DNA of 63,053 nt, from assembly GCF_900114155.1 (NCBI RefSeq), contig NZ_FOSC01000014.1:1-63053 (forward strand). Direction: 5' to 3'. Origin of the DNA: Marinobacter persicus. GTDB lineage: Bacteria > Pseudomonadota > Gammaproteobacteria > Pseudomonadales > Oleiphilaceae. Shown here in pieces: positions 24,952 through 34,561 of the stretch (positions within the stretch are counted from its first letter, which is position 1; each line of letters opens with the position of its first letter). The notes beneath the pieces were generated by a model, which searched no databases, was not told the origin of the DNA, and saw only the letters and a list, made by a program, of their open reading frames with translations. A program made the translations under genes and the position numbers.

Positions 24952-25607
24952 CAGAATTGCTCCTCTGATCCGGTCGGACCTGCCTGTACCCGCCCGATAA
25001 TGTCAGCACGGTTTTCGCGGAAGTAGATCAGCGTTTTCTGCACCGCCTTGACCACGGCCCTGGGAGTGATGGTAGCGCCGGTGAACTGATCAAAGACGCC
25101 ACCGTTTTTCTTCACATTCCACTGCCGTGGCCTGGGGTTGCCCAGCGATTTGCCCTCGAAGCTGTGAATCCAGTCAGATTTGCGGGTTTCAACCCGGTCA
25201 CCCAGTCCGGGAGTTTCCCGGTGGCTGGTTATCCGGACACCCAGCACTTCACCGTTCAGGTTGAGGCCGACCAGAAGATCAATATCTCCGGAATAGCCGT
25301 CAGGGGCAACCGCCGGCAGTATCAGGCCGATCGGCTCGCCGTCCTGCCGGGCCACCCAGGCCTGTACCGGACCTTCCTGTGCCAGGCGCTTGCTGGCGGG
25401 CAGGGTAACAGTGTCGTTCAGCAAATCATTGTTGTGCCGGGTTTCCGGGATGATTTCGAACAGGGCACTGGCTTCGGCTTTGGCGGCCTGCTGTTCGATG
25501 CGCTCCTCGGTCATCGATTGGGTCACGGCAATGGTGCCACCGGTAATGACTGCGAACAGGCCAAGGCCGATGGCGCTGCGGCGGATGGAGGTTATCAGTG
25601 CGCTCAT
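24951..25607 (-). CDS. rsxG: Rsx/Rnf electron transport complex subunit G
   Basis: 218 residues: an N-terminal membrane helix (about 11-30) and a periplasmic FMN-binding domain. FMN is joined through a phosphoester bond to the last Thr of the TGAT motif in [18 protein letters not shown] (about 185). It is the flavoprotein linking RsxD and the membrane core. One-base overlap with rsxE downstream and a 3-base gap from rsxD upstream indicate one transcript. Confidence 0.96.
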   Translation of the reverse strand: MSALITSIRRSAIGLGLFAVITGGTIAVTQSMTEERIEQQAAKAEASALFEIIPETRHNNDLLNDTVTLPASKRLAQEGPVQAWVARQDGEPIGLILPAVAPDGYSGDIDLLVGLNLNGEVLGVRITSHRETPGLGDRVETRKSDWIHSFEGKSLGNPRPRQWNVKKNGGVFDQFTGATITPRAVVKAVQKTLIYFRENRADIIGRVQAGPTGSEEQF

Positions 25608-25610
25608 GGG

Positions 25611-26663
25611 TCAGCCTCCGTTCCTGCCGGGCACGCCGCGCCGGGCCTTGTGGTGGCCGTAGGTCCGTGGCGGCGTGTAGTAGTCGATAAAGGGGACGGC
25701 AAAGTTCATCAGTAGCACGCTGAAGGCCACGGCATCCGGATAGTTGCCCCAGGCCCGGATAACGTAAATCAGAATGCCGATGCCGGCACCGTAAATAAGT
25801 TTGCCCTGGTGACTGGTGGCGGCGGATACCGGGTCGGTGGCAATGAAGAAAGCGCCGAGCATGGTGCCACCGGCCAGTAACTGCAGTTGTACGGACGCGT
25901 ACTGGTCGGGATTGTTGCCGAAGGCCAGGCTCATGATGGTCAGACCCGCAAGCATGGCGACGGGGATGTGCCAGGTGATAATGCGTAACCCGATCAGCAG
26001 CAAACCACCCGCCAGGAATGCCAGATTTACCCACTCCCAGCCCCGGGCGACCCAGTCACCGAATGTGGGGTGGTTCAGGATTTCGACAGCGGTGTGATTG
26101 GCCACCTTGTGTTTGTATTCATCCAGCGGCGTGGCCATGGTCCAGCCGTCGATGCTGGTCTGGCTGGCGGAGAATATGCGGCCGAGGGTTTCGCCGAAAC
26201 CCGGCGCCCCGCCGAACAGGCCCGCGGCCTCCGCCCAGTTGGTGGTCATGGCCACGGGAAACGATACCAACACCAGCGCATAGCCCACCATGGCGGGGTT
26301 GAACGGATTGGCCCCCAAGCCGCCGTAAAGCTGCTTGGCCATAATGATGGCCGAAATCACGGCAATGCCGGACACCCACCAGGGTGCGAACTGCGGCAGC
26401 GACAGGCCCAGCAGCAGGCCGGTAACGGCGGCGGTGTTGTCTTTCAGGAAGAACACCACCGGTTTGCCCCGAAGCCTGAGGAATGCACCTTCGCAGGCCA
26501 GCGCCAGGGCGATACACCAGACCACGTTAATCAGGTTGCCCCAGCCGAAAAACAGGGTCTGGGCCAGCAGGCCGGGCAGGGCGGCAATGATCACCCAGAG
26601 CATGACCCGCGAGGTGGGGCGGGCATTGTGGGCATGGGGAGATGATTGCTGAACGAATGCCAT
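25611..26663 (-). CDS. rsxD: Rsx/Rnf electron transport complex subunit D
   Basis: 350 residues, about nine membrane helices, homologous to NqrB. The covalent FMN site fits [10 protein letters not shown] (about 180-189), an [S/T]xAT motif. [23 protein letters not shown] and [18 protein letters not shown] are family blocks. Lies six bases after rsxC. Confidence 0.96.
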   Translation of the reverse strand: MAFVQQSSPHAHNARPTSRVMLWVIIAALPGLLAQTLFFGWGNLINVVWCIALALACEGAFLRLRGKPVVFFLKDNTAAVTGLLLGLSLPQFAPWWVSGIAVISAIIMAKQLYGGLGANPFNPAMVGYALVLVSFPVAMTTNWAEAAGLFGGAPGFGETLGRIFSASQTSIDGWTMATPLDEYKHKVANHTAVEILNHPTFGDWVARGWEWVNLAFLAGGLLLIGLRIITWHIPVAMLAGLTIMSLAFGNNPDQYASVQLQLLAGGTMLGAFFIATDPVSAATSHQGKLIYGAGIGILIYVIRAWGNYPDAVAFSVLLMNFAVPFIDYYTPPRTYGHHKARRGVPGRNGG

Positions 26664-26669
26664 GAACGT

Positions 26670-28493
26670 TTAGCCTGTTGTGGTTTCGTTGGAATGTTGT
26701 TCCCGGGCTTTTTCCAGAGTTTCTTTCGCCCGTTTGACCCGGTCGTGGTTCTTGGCCACCGCGCGCTCGAGTTTATCCACGTTATCCGCCTGCTGGGCGC
26801 GGGCCTCCTCCAGCATGCCTTCCATGGTGGCCAGTTTTCCTTCCGCCTGGGTCAGCTGTTTTTCCAGTGCCTCAATGTCCGGCTTGTCCACAGACTCGGG
26901 GGCGGTTGAATCACTTTGGCCGGTCTTCTGAGCCGTTTTGGCTTTTTTGCGTTCCAGTGCCTGTTGAACCAGCGCCGCCTTGGCTGAGCGCTCGTCCACG
27001 GCTTCACCCTTGTCCGCGGCTTTTTGTGCTTCGGCCTTTTTCTTTTCCTGGGCTTCGGCAGCGGCACGCGCTCGTTCTTTGCGGCGTTGTTCTTTCTCTT
27101 GTTGTTCTCGCTCAAGCCGGGCCTGGCGGGCCTCGAAGCGCTCCCGGGCACGGTCTGCCTTCAGCTGCTCCGCCTGCTGGTGGCGAATTTCACCCTTGGC
27201 GAAGCGATAATACTGCACCAGCGGGATAGAGCTTGGGCACACGTAGGAGCAGGCACCGCATTCAATGCAATCGAACAGGTTCAGGTGCTCGGCCTTTTCG
27301 AACTCCGCGGCCTTGGCGTGCCAGAACAACTGCTGTGGCAGCAATTCCATGGGGCAGACTTCGGCACACTGGCCACACCGGATGCAGGGCTGTTCCGGTG
27401 GCGGGGCGGGGAGTTCGCTGCCGGTGGCGGCAATCACGCAGTTGGAGGTTTTGGTGACCGGTACGGCATCGGTGGTCAGGGTGAAGCCCATCATCGGGCC
27501 ACCCTGGATCAGCCGGTTGAGCTTGCCGGCCTGCAGACCGGCGAGTTGCAACAGGTGCTGCACCGGCGTGCCTATCAGTGCATCAAAGGTACCCGGCTCC
27601 TGAACCGCTTCGCCGGTTACCGTGACCACGCGCGAGATCAGCGGTTTGCCCTCGAGGACCGCGCGGGCAACCGCCACCGCCGTACCGATGTTCTGGCACA
27701 TGACGCCGATATCGGCGGGAATGCCGCCGCTGGGCACTTCCATCCCGGTCAGAATCTCGATCAGCTGTTTTTCTCCGCCAGACGGGTATTTGGTGGGAAT
27801 GGCGATGACCTCAATGTGAGTGCCTTCGGCAGCGGCCGTTTTCACGGCGGCGATCGCTTCCGGTTTGTTGTCCTCGATGGCAATAACACAGCGGGTCGGG
27901 CGCAGAATCCAGGCCATGATCTTGAGCCCGGCGACCAGTTCGTCGGCCCGCTCCCGCATGGTCATATCATCGGCGGTGATGTAGGGCTCGCATTCGGCGC
28001 CGTTGAGAATCAGCGTGTCCACCTTGCGATCCCGGGGCGGGCGCAATTTGATATCGGTCGGGAAACCAGCCCCGCCCATGCCGGAAATGCCGGCGTCACG
28101 GACTTTTTCCAGTATCTGTTCCCGCTCCAGTTGCTGGTAATCCGGCAGCGGTTCCAGGTCACACCATTGGTCTTTACCATCCGGCTTTAACACCACGCAC
28201 CAGTCCGCCATGCCCGAGGGGTGTGGTACAGGCCGTTGTTCAATCGCTTCAATGGTGCCGGATGTGGAGGCGTGTACCGGCACACCCATGCCCGTGGTGA
28301 CATCCGCAATCTTCTGGCCCTTGAGCACCCTGTCGCCCACGTTGACAACCACTTCGGCCGGCTCGCCAATATGTTGCTGCAATGGCAGCACCAGGATGTC
28401 GGGAATCGAGGCCTCGCGTATCGGGCGGCTGGTGGACTGGTGCTTGTTTTCGGGCGGATGAATGCCGCCGGAAAAATCCCACAGTTGTGTCAT
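26670..28493 (-). CDS. rsxC: Rsx/Rnf electron transport complex subunit C
   Basis: 607 residues. Cytoplasmic NADH-side subunit with FMN/NADH-binding N-terminal part (GGAGFPTDIKLRPP near 140, homologous to NuoF) and two [4Fe-4S] motifs, CIRCGQCAEVCP (about 374) and CIECGACSYVCP (about 413). The last 160 residues are rich in Ala, Lys, Glu and Arg and form long helices, as in other RsxC proteins whose tails vary in length. Start overlaps the rsxB stop by one base. Confidence 0.97.
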   Translation of the reverse strand: MTQLWDFSGGIHPPENKHQSTSRPIREASIPDILVLPLQQHIGEPAEVVVNVGDRVLKGQKIADVTTGMGVPVHASTSGTIEAIEQRPVPHPSGMADWCVVLKPDGKDQWCDLEPLPDYQQLEREQILEKVRDAGISGMGGAGFPTDIKLRPPRDRKVDTLILNGAECEPYITADDMTMRERADELVAGLKIMAWILRPTRCVIAIEDNKPEAIAAVKTAAAEGTHIEVIAIPTKYPSGGEKQLIEILTGMEVPSGGIPADIGVMCQNIGTAVAVARAVLEGKPLISRVVTVTGEAVQEPGTFDALIGTPVQHLLQLAGLQAGKLNRLIQGGPMMGFTLTTDAVPVTKTSNCVIAATGSELPAPPPEQPCIRCGQCAEVCPMELLPQQLFWHAKAAEFEKAEHLNLFDCIECGACSYVCPSSIPLVQYYRFAKGEIRHQQAEQLKADRARERFEARQARLEREQQEKEQRRKERARAAAEAQEKKKAEAQKAADKGEAVDERSAKAALVQQALERKKAKTAQKTGQSDSTAPESVDKPDIEALEKQLTQAEGKLATMEGMLEEARAQQADNVDKLERAVAKNHDRVKRAKETLEKAREQHSNETTTG

Positions 28494-29071
28494 CAGGCGC
28501 TGGCTCCCTGGCGGTCGGTGGCGATAACGCCGGATTTCGGGGGTGTCCAGGTCCAGGTACGAATGTCCGGCTCGACGGTGATCATATCTATGCAGTCCAC
28601 GGGGCAGGGTTCAACGCACAGGTCGCAGCCGGTGCATTCGCTCTCAATAACCGTATGCATGTGTTTGGCCGCCCCGAGAATGGCGTCCACCGGGCAGGCC
28701 TGGATGCACTTGGTGCAGCCGATACACTCGTCTTCGCGAATCACCGCTACCCGTTTGGCCTGCTCCACGCCGTGCTCGGCATCCAGCGGCTCGGGCTCCA
28801 CATCCAGCAGGTCCGCGAGGGCCTTGATGGTGGTCTCGCCGCCCGGCGGGCATTTGTTGATGGCTTCGCCGTTGGCAATGGCCTCGGCATAGGGCCGGCA
28901 ACCGGGAAAGCCACACTGGCCGCATTGGGTTTGTGGCAGCAGGGCGTCAATCTGGTCCACCAGCGGGTTGCCTTCGACCTTGAAACGTTCGGCCGCAAAG
29001 CCCAGCAGGCCGCCAAACACAACGGCCAGGGCCAGCAGCACCAGAATGGCGATGATAATGCTTGTCCACAT
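28493..29071 (-). CDS. rsxB: Rsx/Rnf electron transport complex subunit B
   Basis: 192 residues: an N-terminal membrane helix, a four-Cys iron-sulfur motif (CGQCGFPGC...C near 50-80) and a ferredoxin domain with [12 protein letters not shown] and [12 protein letters not shown]. It passes electrons between soluble carriers and the membrane part. Lies 15 bases after rsxA. Confidence 0.97.
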   Translation of the reverse strand: MWTSIIIAILVLLALAVVFGGLLGFAAERFKVEGNPLVDQIDALLPQTQCGQCGFPGCRPYAEAIANGEAINKCPPGGETTIKALADLLDVEPEPLDAEHGVEQAKRVAVIREDECIGCTKCIQACPVDAILGAAKHMHTVIESECTGCDLCVEPCPVDCIDMITVEPDIRTWTWTPPKSGVIATDRQGASA

Positions 29072-29086
29072 AAAACAACCGCTCCG

Positions 29087-29668
29087 TCAGACCGCAACCA
29101 GGCCGGTAAAGCCCAGGAAGGCAAGTGCCATCAGCCCGGCGGTCACCATGCCAATGGCCGCGCCCCGGAAGGCAACCGGCACATCGGCCACGGCAATACG
29201 CTCGCGCATGGCGGCAAACAGCACCAGCACCAGCGAGAAGCCGGTCGCCGCGCCAAAGCCGTACAGGACAGACTCAACGAAGTTGTTGTTTTTATTGAGG
29301 TTAAGAAGTGCCACGCCCAGTACGGCGCAGTTAGTGGTGATCAGTGGCAGAAAAATGCCCAGTACCCGGTACAGCAGCGGGCTGGTCTTGCGCACCACCA
29401 TTTCCGTGAACTGAACCACCACGGCGATCACCAGGATAAAGGTGATGGTGCGCAGAAATGCCAGATCCAGGGGTTCCAGCAAGTAGGTGTAGGCCAGATA
29501 GCTGCACACCGATGACAGGGTGAGCACGAATGTGGTCGCCAGCGACATGCCCATGGCGGTTTCCAGTTTGCCGGAAACCCCCATGAACGGGCACAGCCCG
29601 AGGAACTGCACCAGCACAAAGTTGTTCACCAGAATGGTACTGACCAATATCAGCAAATACTCGGTCAT
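29087..29668 (-). CDS. rsxA: Rsx/Rnf electron transport complex subunit A
   Basis: 193 residues, six predicted membrane helices; partner of Rsx[20 protein letters not shown] at the N-terminus and [13 protein letters not shown] hold the conserved cysteines thought to bind an iron-sulfur cluster in the membrane. First gene of the rsxABCDGE-nth unit; metG on the same strand ends 24 bases before it. Confidence 0.97.
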   Translation of the reverse strand: MTEYLLILVSTILVNNFVLVQFLGLCPFMGVSGKLETAMGMSLATTFVLTLSSVCSYLAYTYLLEPLDLAFLRTITFILVIAVVVQFTEMVVRKTSPLLYRVLGIFLPLITTNCAVLGVALLNLNKNNNFVESVLYGFGAATGFSLVLVLFAAMRERIAVADVPVAFRGAAIGMVTAGLMALAFLGFTGLVAV

Positions 29669-29692
29669 CGGAGCGTCTCTGTCTGCCTGTGC

Positions 29693-31747
29693 TTACATGA
29701 CCCGCATGCCGGGAGTTGCCCCGGAATCCGGGGACAGAATGAAAATGTCCTTGCCACCGGGGCCGGCGGCCAGAACCATGCCTTCGGACATGCCGAATTT
29801 CATCTTGCGTGGTTTCAGGTTGGCCACCATCACCGTCATACGGCCTTCCAGGTCCTCGGGTTTATAGGCAGACTTGATACCAGCAAAGACGTTGCGTTCG
29901 CCATGCCCCACGTCAAGAGTCAGGCGAAGGAGCTTGTCGGCGCCTTCCACATGTTCGGCTTTGACAATTTTGACCACCCGAAGATCCACCTTCGCGAAAT
30001 CCGGGAATTCAATCTCATCAGCCAGTGGTTCGAGGTCCGCGGCCGGCTCCTCTTGTTTCGAGTTTTCTTTCTGGCTGTCGCCTTGAGCGGCCGGCAGCTC
30101 TTCCTTTGAGGCTTCCAGCATTTTCTCGATCTGTGCCATGTCCACCCGGCTCATCAGCGGCTTGAACTTGTCGATGCCATGGTTTTCCAGCAGGGCGGCG
30201 CGGTTGTTCCAGTCCAGACGACTGTTCAGGAAAAATTCGGACGCCTCGGCGGTTTTCGGCAGTACCGGTGCCAGATACGTCATCAGCAGGCGGAACATGT
30301 TGATGGCGTTGGTACAGATGGCCTGCAGGTTCGCTTCCTGGCCCTCCTGTTTGGCGATGACCCAGGGCTGCTCGTCGTTCACGTACTGGTTGGCGATATC
30401 CGCCAGCTCCATGATCCGGCGCATGGCACGGCCGAATTCGCGGGCTTCGTAGAATTCCTCGATTTCTTTCCCCGCATCAATGAACGCCTGCAGTTTTTCC
30501 GACTCGGTGACAGTGCCCAGCTTGCCGTCAAAGCGCTTGGTGATAAACCCGGCGCTGCGGCTGGCAATGTTCACCACCTTGCCGATCAGGTCGGAGTTGA
30601 CCCGGGCGGCGAAGTCTTCCAGGTTCAGGTCCATGTCATCCACGCCGCTGGTGAGCTTCGCGGCGAAGTAGTAGCGCAGGTATTCCGGGTTCAGGTGGTC
30701 CAGGTACGTCCGCGCCATGATGAACGTGCCACGGGACTTGGACATCTTCTTGCCGTTCACCGTGACAAAACCGTGGGCCCAGACTGCACTGGGCGTGCGG
30801 AAACCGGCATCGTGCAGCATGGAAGGCCAGAACAAGGCGTGGAAGTTGATGATGTCCTTGCCGATGAAGTGATACACCTCGGCGTCGGAATCCGCCTTCC
30901 AGAAGTGTTCGAAGTTGATGCCTTCGCGGTTGCACAGGTTCTTGAAACTGGCCAGGTAGCCGATGGGCGCGTCCAGCCAGACATAGAAGTACTTGCCCGG
31001 CGCATCCGGAATCTCAAAGCCGAAGTAGGGGGCGTCGCGGCTGATGTCCCACTCCTGCAGGCCGGCATCCAGCCATTCCGCCAGCTTGTTGGCCACCTGC
31101 GGCTGCAGGGCGCCGCTGCGGGTCCACTCGCTCAGGAAGTCATGGAATTCCGGCAGCTTGAAGAAATAGTGCTCCGATTCCTTCTCAACCGGGGTGGCTC
31201 CGGAAACCGCCGACCGTGGGCTAATCAGCTCGGCCGGGGTGTAGGTGGCGCCACAGGCCTCGCAGTTATCGCCGTACTGATCCTCGGTCTTGCACTTCGG
31301 ACAAGTGCCCTTGATGAACCGGTCCGCCAGGAACATTTCCTTTTCTGGATCGAAAAACTGGGTGATCTTGCGCGTGGCAATGTGCCCGTTGTTCTGCAAC
31401 TGGCGGTAGATGTACTCGGAGAAATACTGGTTCTCTTCCGAGTGCGTGGAGTAATAGTTGTCGAACCGGATGTGGAAGCCGGCAAAATCTTCCTGGTGCT
31501 CGTCACTGATGCGCTTGATCAGCTGCTCCGGGGTAATACCTTCGCGCTCGGCGCGCAGCATGATCGCGGTACCATGGGCATCATCGGCGCAAACGTAGTA
31601 GCAGTTGTGGCCACGCATTTTCTGGTAGCGCGCCCAGATGTCGGTCTGAATGTACTCCAGCAGATGCCCCAGGTGGATAGGCCCGTTGGCATAGGGCAGG
31701 GCGCTGGTAATCAGAATATCGCGCTGTTGGTTACTCGCTTGCGTCAT
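29693..31747 (-). CDS. metG: Methionyl-tRNA synthetase
   Basis: 684 residues from ATG 31747, where the family start [14 protein letters not shown] fits; the frame continues upstream without likeness. Class I enzyme that charges tRNA-Met. The HIGH-type motif is [12 protein letters not shown], the KMSKS loop is KKMSKSRG, and a zinc knuckle CPKC...CEAC lies near 145-165. A C-terminal tRNA-binding domain (from about 580, [20 protein letters not shown]) supports dimerisation. Divergent from mrp, as in E. coli. Confidence 0.98.
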   Translation of the reverse strand: MTQASNQQRDILITSALPYANGPIHLGHLLEYIQTDIWARYQKMRGHNCYYVCADDAHGTAIMLRAEREGITPEQLIKRISDEHQEDFAGFHIRFDNYYSTHSEENQYFSEYIYRQLQNNGHIATRKITQFFDPEKEMFLADRFIKGTCPKCKTEDQYGDNCEACGATYTPAELISPRSAVSGATPVEKESEHYFFKLPEFHDFLSEWTRSGALQPQVANKLAEWLDAGLQEWDISRDAPYFGFEIPDAPGKYFYVWLDAPIGYLASFKNLCNREGINFEHFWKADSDAEVYHFIGKDIINFHALFWPSMLHDAGFRTPSAVWAHGFVTVNGKKMSKSRGTFIMARTYLDHLNPEYLRYYFAAKLTSGVDDMDLNLEDFAARVNSDLIGKVVNIASRSAGFITKRFDGKLGTVTESEKLQAFIDAGKEIEEFYEAREFGRAMRRIMELADIANQYVNDEQPWVIAKQEGQEANLQAICTNAINMFRLLMTYLAPVLPKTAEASEFFLNSRLDWNNRAALLENHGIDKFKPLMSRVDMAQIEKMLEASKEELPAAQGDSQKENSKQEEPAADLEPLADEIEFPDFAKVDLRVVKIVKAEHVEGADKLLRLTLDVGHGERNVFAGIKSAYKPEDLEGRMTVMVANLKPRKMKFGMSEGMVLAAGPGGKDIFILSPDSGATPGMRVM

Positions 31748-31928
31748 GATGATGTCCGAACCTTTTGTCAGTAAGGGTTGGAATGCCAAAAATCGGGGCG
31801 CGGGGCACAACCGGCATTGATTGGCCCAGGTAAAGACCCCATATGGTCAGAAACAGGCGCAGATGATACCTTCCAAACCATCAATTTTCACCTGCATCCG
31901 TGCTTATGAGCATATTCCGGAGCCCCCG

Positions 31929-33029
31929 ATGACACAGATTGCCCAATCAGCCCTTGAAGCGGCCATCAAAGAATACCGCGACCCTTACCTCAACAAGGAC
32001 TTGTTCGAGCTGGACGCCGTGAAAACCCTGAACGCCGACGACAACGGCCAGGTCACCCTGATGGTTGAATTGCCATACCCGTCCAAAGGCATTGCGGGCG
32101 GCCTGAAGCAAATCGTCACCAACGCACTGGAAGGGGTTGATGGCGTGGAAAACGCCGACGTGCATGTGGGCCAGAAAATCCACGCCTGCAAAATCAACAA
32201 AGACATCTCCCCCGTGGCCGGCGTGAAAAACATCATCGCCGTCGCCTCCGGCAAGGGCGGCGTGGGCAAATCCACCACCGCCGTCAACCTCGCCCTGGCC
32301 CTGAGTGCCGAGGGCGCCCGGGTGGGGATACTGGATGCCGACATCTACGGCCCCAGCGTCGGCATGATGCTCGGCGTACCCGAAGGCAAACGCCCGGACG
32401 TGCGCGAAAACAAATACTTCGTGCCCATGCAGGCTCACGGCCTGCAAGCCAACTCCATGGCCTTCGTTACCACCGACAAAACCCCCATGGCCTGGCGCGG
32501 CCCCATGGTCAGCGGCGCGGTGATGCAGCTGCTGGAACAGACCCTGTGGGACGAACTCGACTACCTCATCGTCGACATGCCGCCAGGCACCGGCGACATC
32601 CAGCTCACCCTGGCCCAGAAAGTCCCCGTCACCGGCGCGGTCATCGTCACCACCCCGCAGGACATCGCCCTGCTGGACGGCAAAAAAGGCATCGAGCTGT
32701 TCCGTAAAGTTGATATTCCCGTGCTGGGCGTGGTGGAAAACATGAGCGTCCACATCTGCAGCAACTGCGGCCACGAAGAGCCGCTGTTTGGCCACGGTGG
32801 TGGCGAGAGAATTGCCGACGACTACGACACCACATTGCTCGGCCAGCTCCCGCTGCACATGACCATCCGCGAACAAACCGACAGCGGCCAGCCGACAGTC
32901 GTTGCCGAACCAGACTCCGAAGTGGCCCGGCGCTACCGCGACATCGCTCGCAGGGTAGGAGCGGAGCTGTCCACCAGAGAGCGTAATCTGGGTGGCACGA
33001 TTTCCAGCGTTTCGGTGACCGAGCATTAA
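31929..33029 (+). CDS. apbC: Mrp/ApbC iron-sulfur cluster carrier ATPase
   Basis: 366 residues from ATG 31929, with GGAG about 7 bases ahead; the upstream open frame is unlike the family. An N-terminal MIP18-like domain (about 1-90) precedes a P-loop ATPase with the deviant Walker A VASGKGGVGKSTTAVNLA (about 104-121) and the CSNCGHE motif (about 279) that binds a bridging cluster between two subunits. It transfers [4Fe-4S] clusters to target enzymes. E. coli calls it mrp; divergent from metG. Confidence 0.95.
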   Translation: MTQIAQSALEAAIKEYRDPYLNKDLFELDAVKTLNADDNGQVTLMVELPYPSKGIAGGLKQIVTNALEGVDGVENADVHVGQKIHACKINKDISPVAGVKNIIAVASGKGGVGKSTTAVNLALALSAEGARVGILDADIYGPSVGMMLGVPEGKRPDVRENKYFVPMQAHGLQANSMAFVTTDKTPMAWRGPMVSGAVMQLLEQTLWDELDYLIVDMPPGTGDIQLTLAQKVPVTGAVIVTTPQDIALLDGKKGIELFRKVDIPVLGVVENMSVHICSNCGHEEPLFGHGGGERIADDYDTTLLGQLPLHMTIREQTDSGQPTVVAEPDSEVARRYRDIARRVGAELSTRERNLGGTISSVSVTEH

Positions 33030-33095
33030 CGAAACGCAGGTAATTCAGGAAAGGTCTGGCCTGTGAGCTAGTGGAGGCCAGCTGGAAATGAATAC

Positions 33096-33204
33096 GCAGG
33101 GTCAGGGTCCCCCTCCCAAAAATTTTGAGGGCCAAGGATGGCCCGAAATAAGCGCACAGGGACCGTGCTTGTAGCGGTTTTTGGGAGGGGGACCCTGACC
33201 CTGC
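33096..33204. repeat. 109-bp palindromic repeat with 27-bp perfect arms
   Basis: Arms at 33096-33122 and 33178-33204 are exact complements (GCAGGGTCAGGGTCC at the outer end). The 55 bases between carry GGGCC-AAGGAT-GGCCC and AAGCGCACAGGGA...AGCG, matching the core of the repeat at 15842-15937. Size and perfect terminal repeats resemble a small non-autonomous element or REP doublet; no target-site duplication could be confirmed. Confidence 0.8.
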
Positions 33205-33255
33205 AGTACTCCGAGACAGCGGTTTTTGGGAAGGGTGCCCTGATCCGAAAGTACT
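33173..33255. repeat. Imperfect 38-bp direct repeats
   Basis: 33173-33210 and 33218-33255 match at 31 of 38 positions; both start AGCGGTTTTTGGGA and end AGTACT. The second looks like a decayed copy of the right arm of the palindrome. Confidence 0.75.
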
Positions 33256-33334
33256 CTCCTAACACTTCGACAGACCCACAGGGAAAAGGTAAACTACGCC
33301 CCAATTTTCCCAGCTGGAAACGAGAAACTCATCC

Positions 33335-33901
33335 ATGAGCATCAAATCCGATAAATGGATCCGCCGAATGGCCGCCGAACAGGGCATGATCGAACCCTTC
33401 GAAGCCGGCCAGGTGCGCGAATCCGAGAAAGGCCGCGTTATCTCCTACGGCACCTCCAGTTACGGCTACGACGTGCGCTGCAGCAACGAATTCAAAATCT
33501 TCACCAACGTCCACAGCGCCACCGTCGACCCCAAGAACTTCGACGAAAACAGCTTCGTCAACTACACCGGCGACACCTGCATCATCCCGCCGAACAGCTT
33601 CGCCCTGGCGCGCACCGTCGAGTACTTCCGCATCCCGCGTAACGTACTGACCATCTGCCTGGGCAAAAGCACCTATGCGCGTTGTGGCATTATCGTCAAC
33701 GTCACACCGCTGGAGCCCGAGTGGGAAGGACAGGTGACCCTGGAGTTCTCCAACACCACCAACCTGCCGGCGAAAATCTACGCCAACGAAGGTGTGGCGC
33801 AGATGCTCTTCCTCGAATCGGACGAGCAGTGTGAAACCAGCTACAAAGACCGGGGCGGCAAATACCTGGGCCAGACCGGCGTGACCCTGCCGCGGACATG
33901 A
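33335..33901 (+). CDS. dcd: dCTP deaminase
   Basis: 188 residues. Deaminates dCTP to dUTP, the main source of dUMP for thymidylate synthesis in gammaproteobacteria. [20 protein letters not shown] near the N-terminus, [21 protein letters not shown] with the catalytic Glu, and the late [14 protein letters not shown] are family marks. Overlaps the next gene by ATGA. Confidence 0.97.
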   Translation: MSIKSDKWIRRMAAEQGMIEPFEAGQVRESEKGRVISYGTSSYGYDVRCSNEFKIFTNVHSATVDPKNFDENSFVNYTGDTCIIPPNSFALARTVEYFRIPRNVLTICLGKSTYARCGIIVNVTPLEPEWEGQVTLEFSNTTNLPAKIYANEGVAQMLFLESDEQCETSYKDRGGKYLGQTGVTLPRT

Positions 33902-34497
33902 ACGCCAACCAGTTCCTCAAAGCCGTCTCACAACTGCAGGGCTGGCGCGAATGCGCCTTCCTGCTGGCGCTTGCCGAGCGCTCCTTCCCCAACTACGCGC
34001 TGTTTGCAGAGGCCGTTGGCCTGAAGACCGGCGGCAAAATGCGCCAGCTGCTCGACCTGGGCTGGGAATCCCTGCAGAAAGACACCAGCGAAGCGGCCAT
34101 CCCGCAGTTGCTGACCAAACTCGAAGGCCTGTGCCCGAATGTGGAGGACTACGACGCCTATGGCGTGTATCCCGCCTTCGATTTCTGCCAGTTGCTGGAA
34201 CAGGCGCTGTTGAACCGCCTGAACCCCGACAAGCATCGCGCTTCGGATGCCTCTGCCCTGGCCACCAAAACCGTGATGGATTTTGTCGAATTGTCCGAAG
34301 GGGAGGAGCTGGAAGAGAGCGAGCTGGTTAACCTGTTCGAGCATCATCCGCTGCTCAAGGAAGACAAGATATTCCAGCGGGACCTGGTGCTGGCTCTCAA
34401 ACGCCAGCGGGTTCCCCGGGAAGAGTTCATCGCCGAGCTGCGGGAACAGGCCGCCAATGGCGGTGTCAGTAACCTCGGCATAGCCCTGGACGGCTAA
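33898..34497 (+). CDS. YjaG-family protein (DUF416)
   Basis: 199 residues, all helical in appearance, matching the DUF416/YjaG family: [21 protein letters not shown] near the N-terminus and [15 protein letters not shown] near 95. No catalytic motif; function unknown. Its start overlaps the dcd stop by 4 bases, so it is probably co-translated with dcd. Confidence 0.8.
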   Translation: MNANQFLKAVSQLQGWRECAFLLALAERSFPNYALFAEAVGLKTGGKMRQLLDLGWESLQKDTSEAAIPQLLTKLEGLCPNVEDYDAYGVYPAFDFCQLLEQALLNRLNPDKHRASDASALATKTVMDFVELSEGEELEESELVNLFEHHPLLKEDKIFQRDLVLALKRQRVPREEFIAELREQAANGGVSNLGIALDG

Positions 34498-34561
34498 AAC
34501 CGGGCAACCGGTCTACACTTGCCTGCAACCCTCTGTTGAATTGTTGTGAACGGATAACTTC

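Larger units (their letters stand above)
33030..33334. other. Repeat-filled gap between apbC and dcd
   Basis: 305 bases without a gene. About half is the palindromic repeat and its degenerate tandem copy (33096-33255). Flanking sequence contains short hairpin-forming pieces such as TGGCCT with AGGCCA near 33058-33080, and no recognisable coding frame. Confidence 0.7.

Noticed and set aside
27024..28190. 388-codon open frame on the plus strand opposite rsxC
   Set aside because: Antisense to the iron-sulfur subunit gene, which has clear cysteine motifs; the plus-strand product has none.
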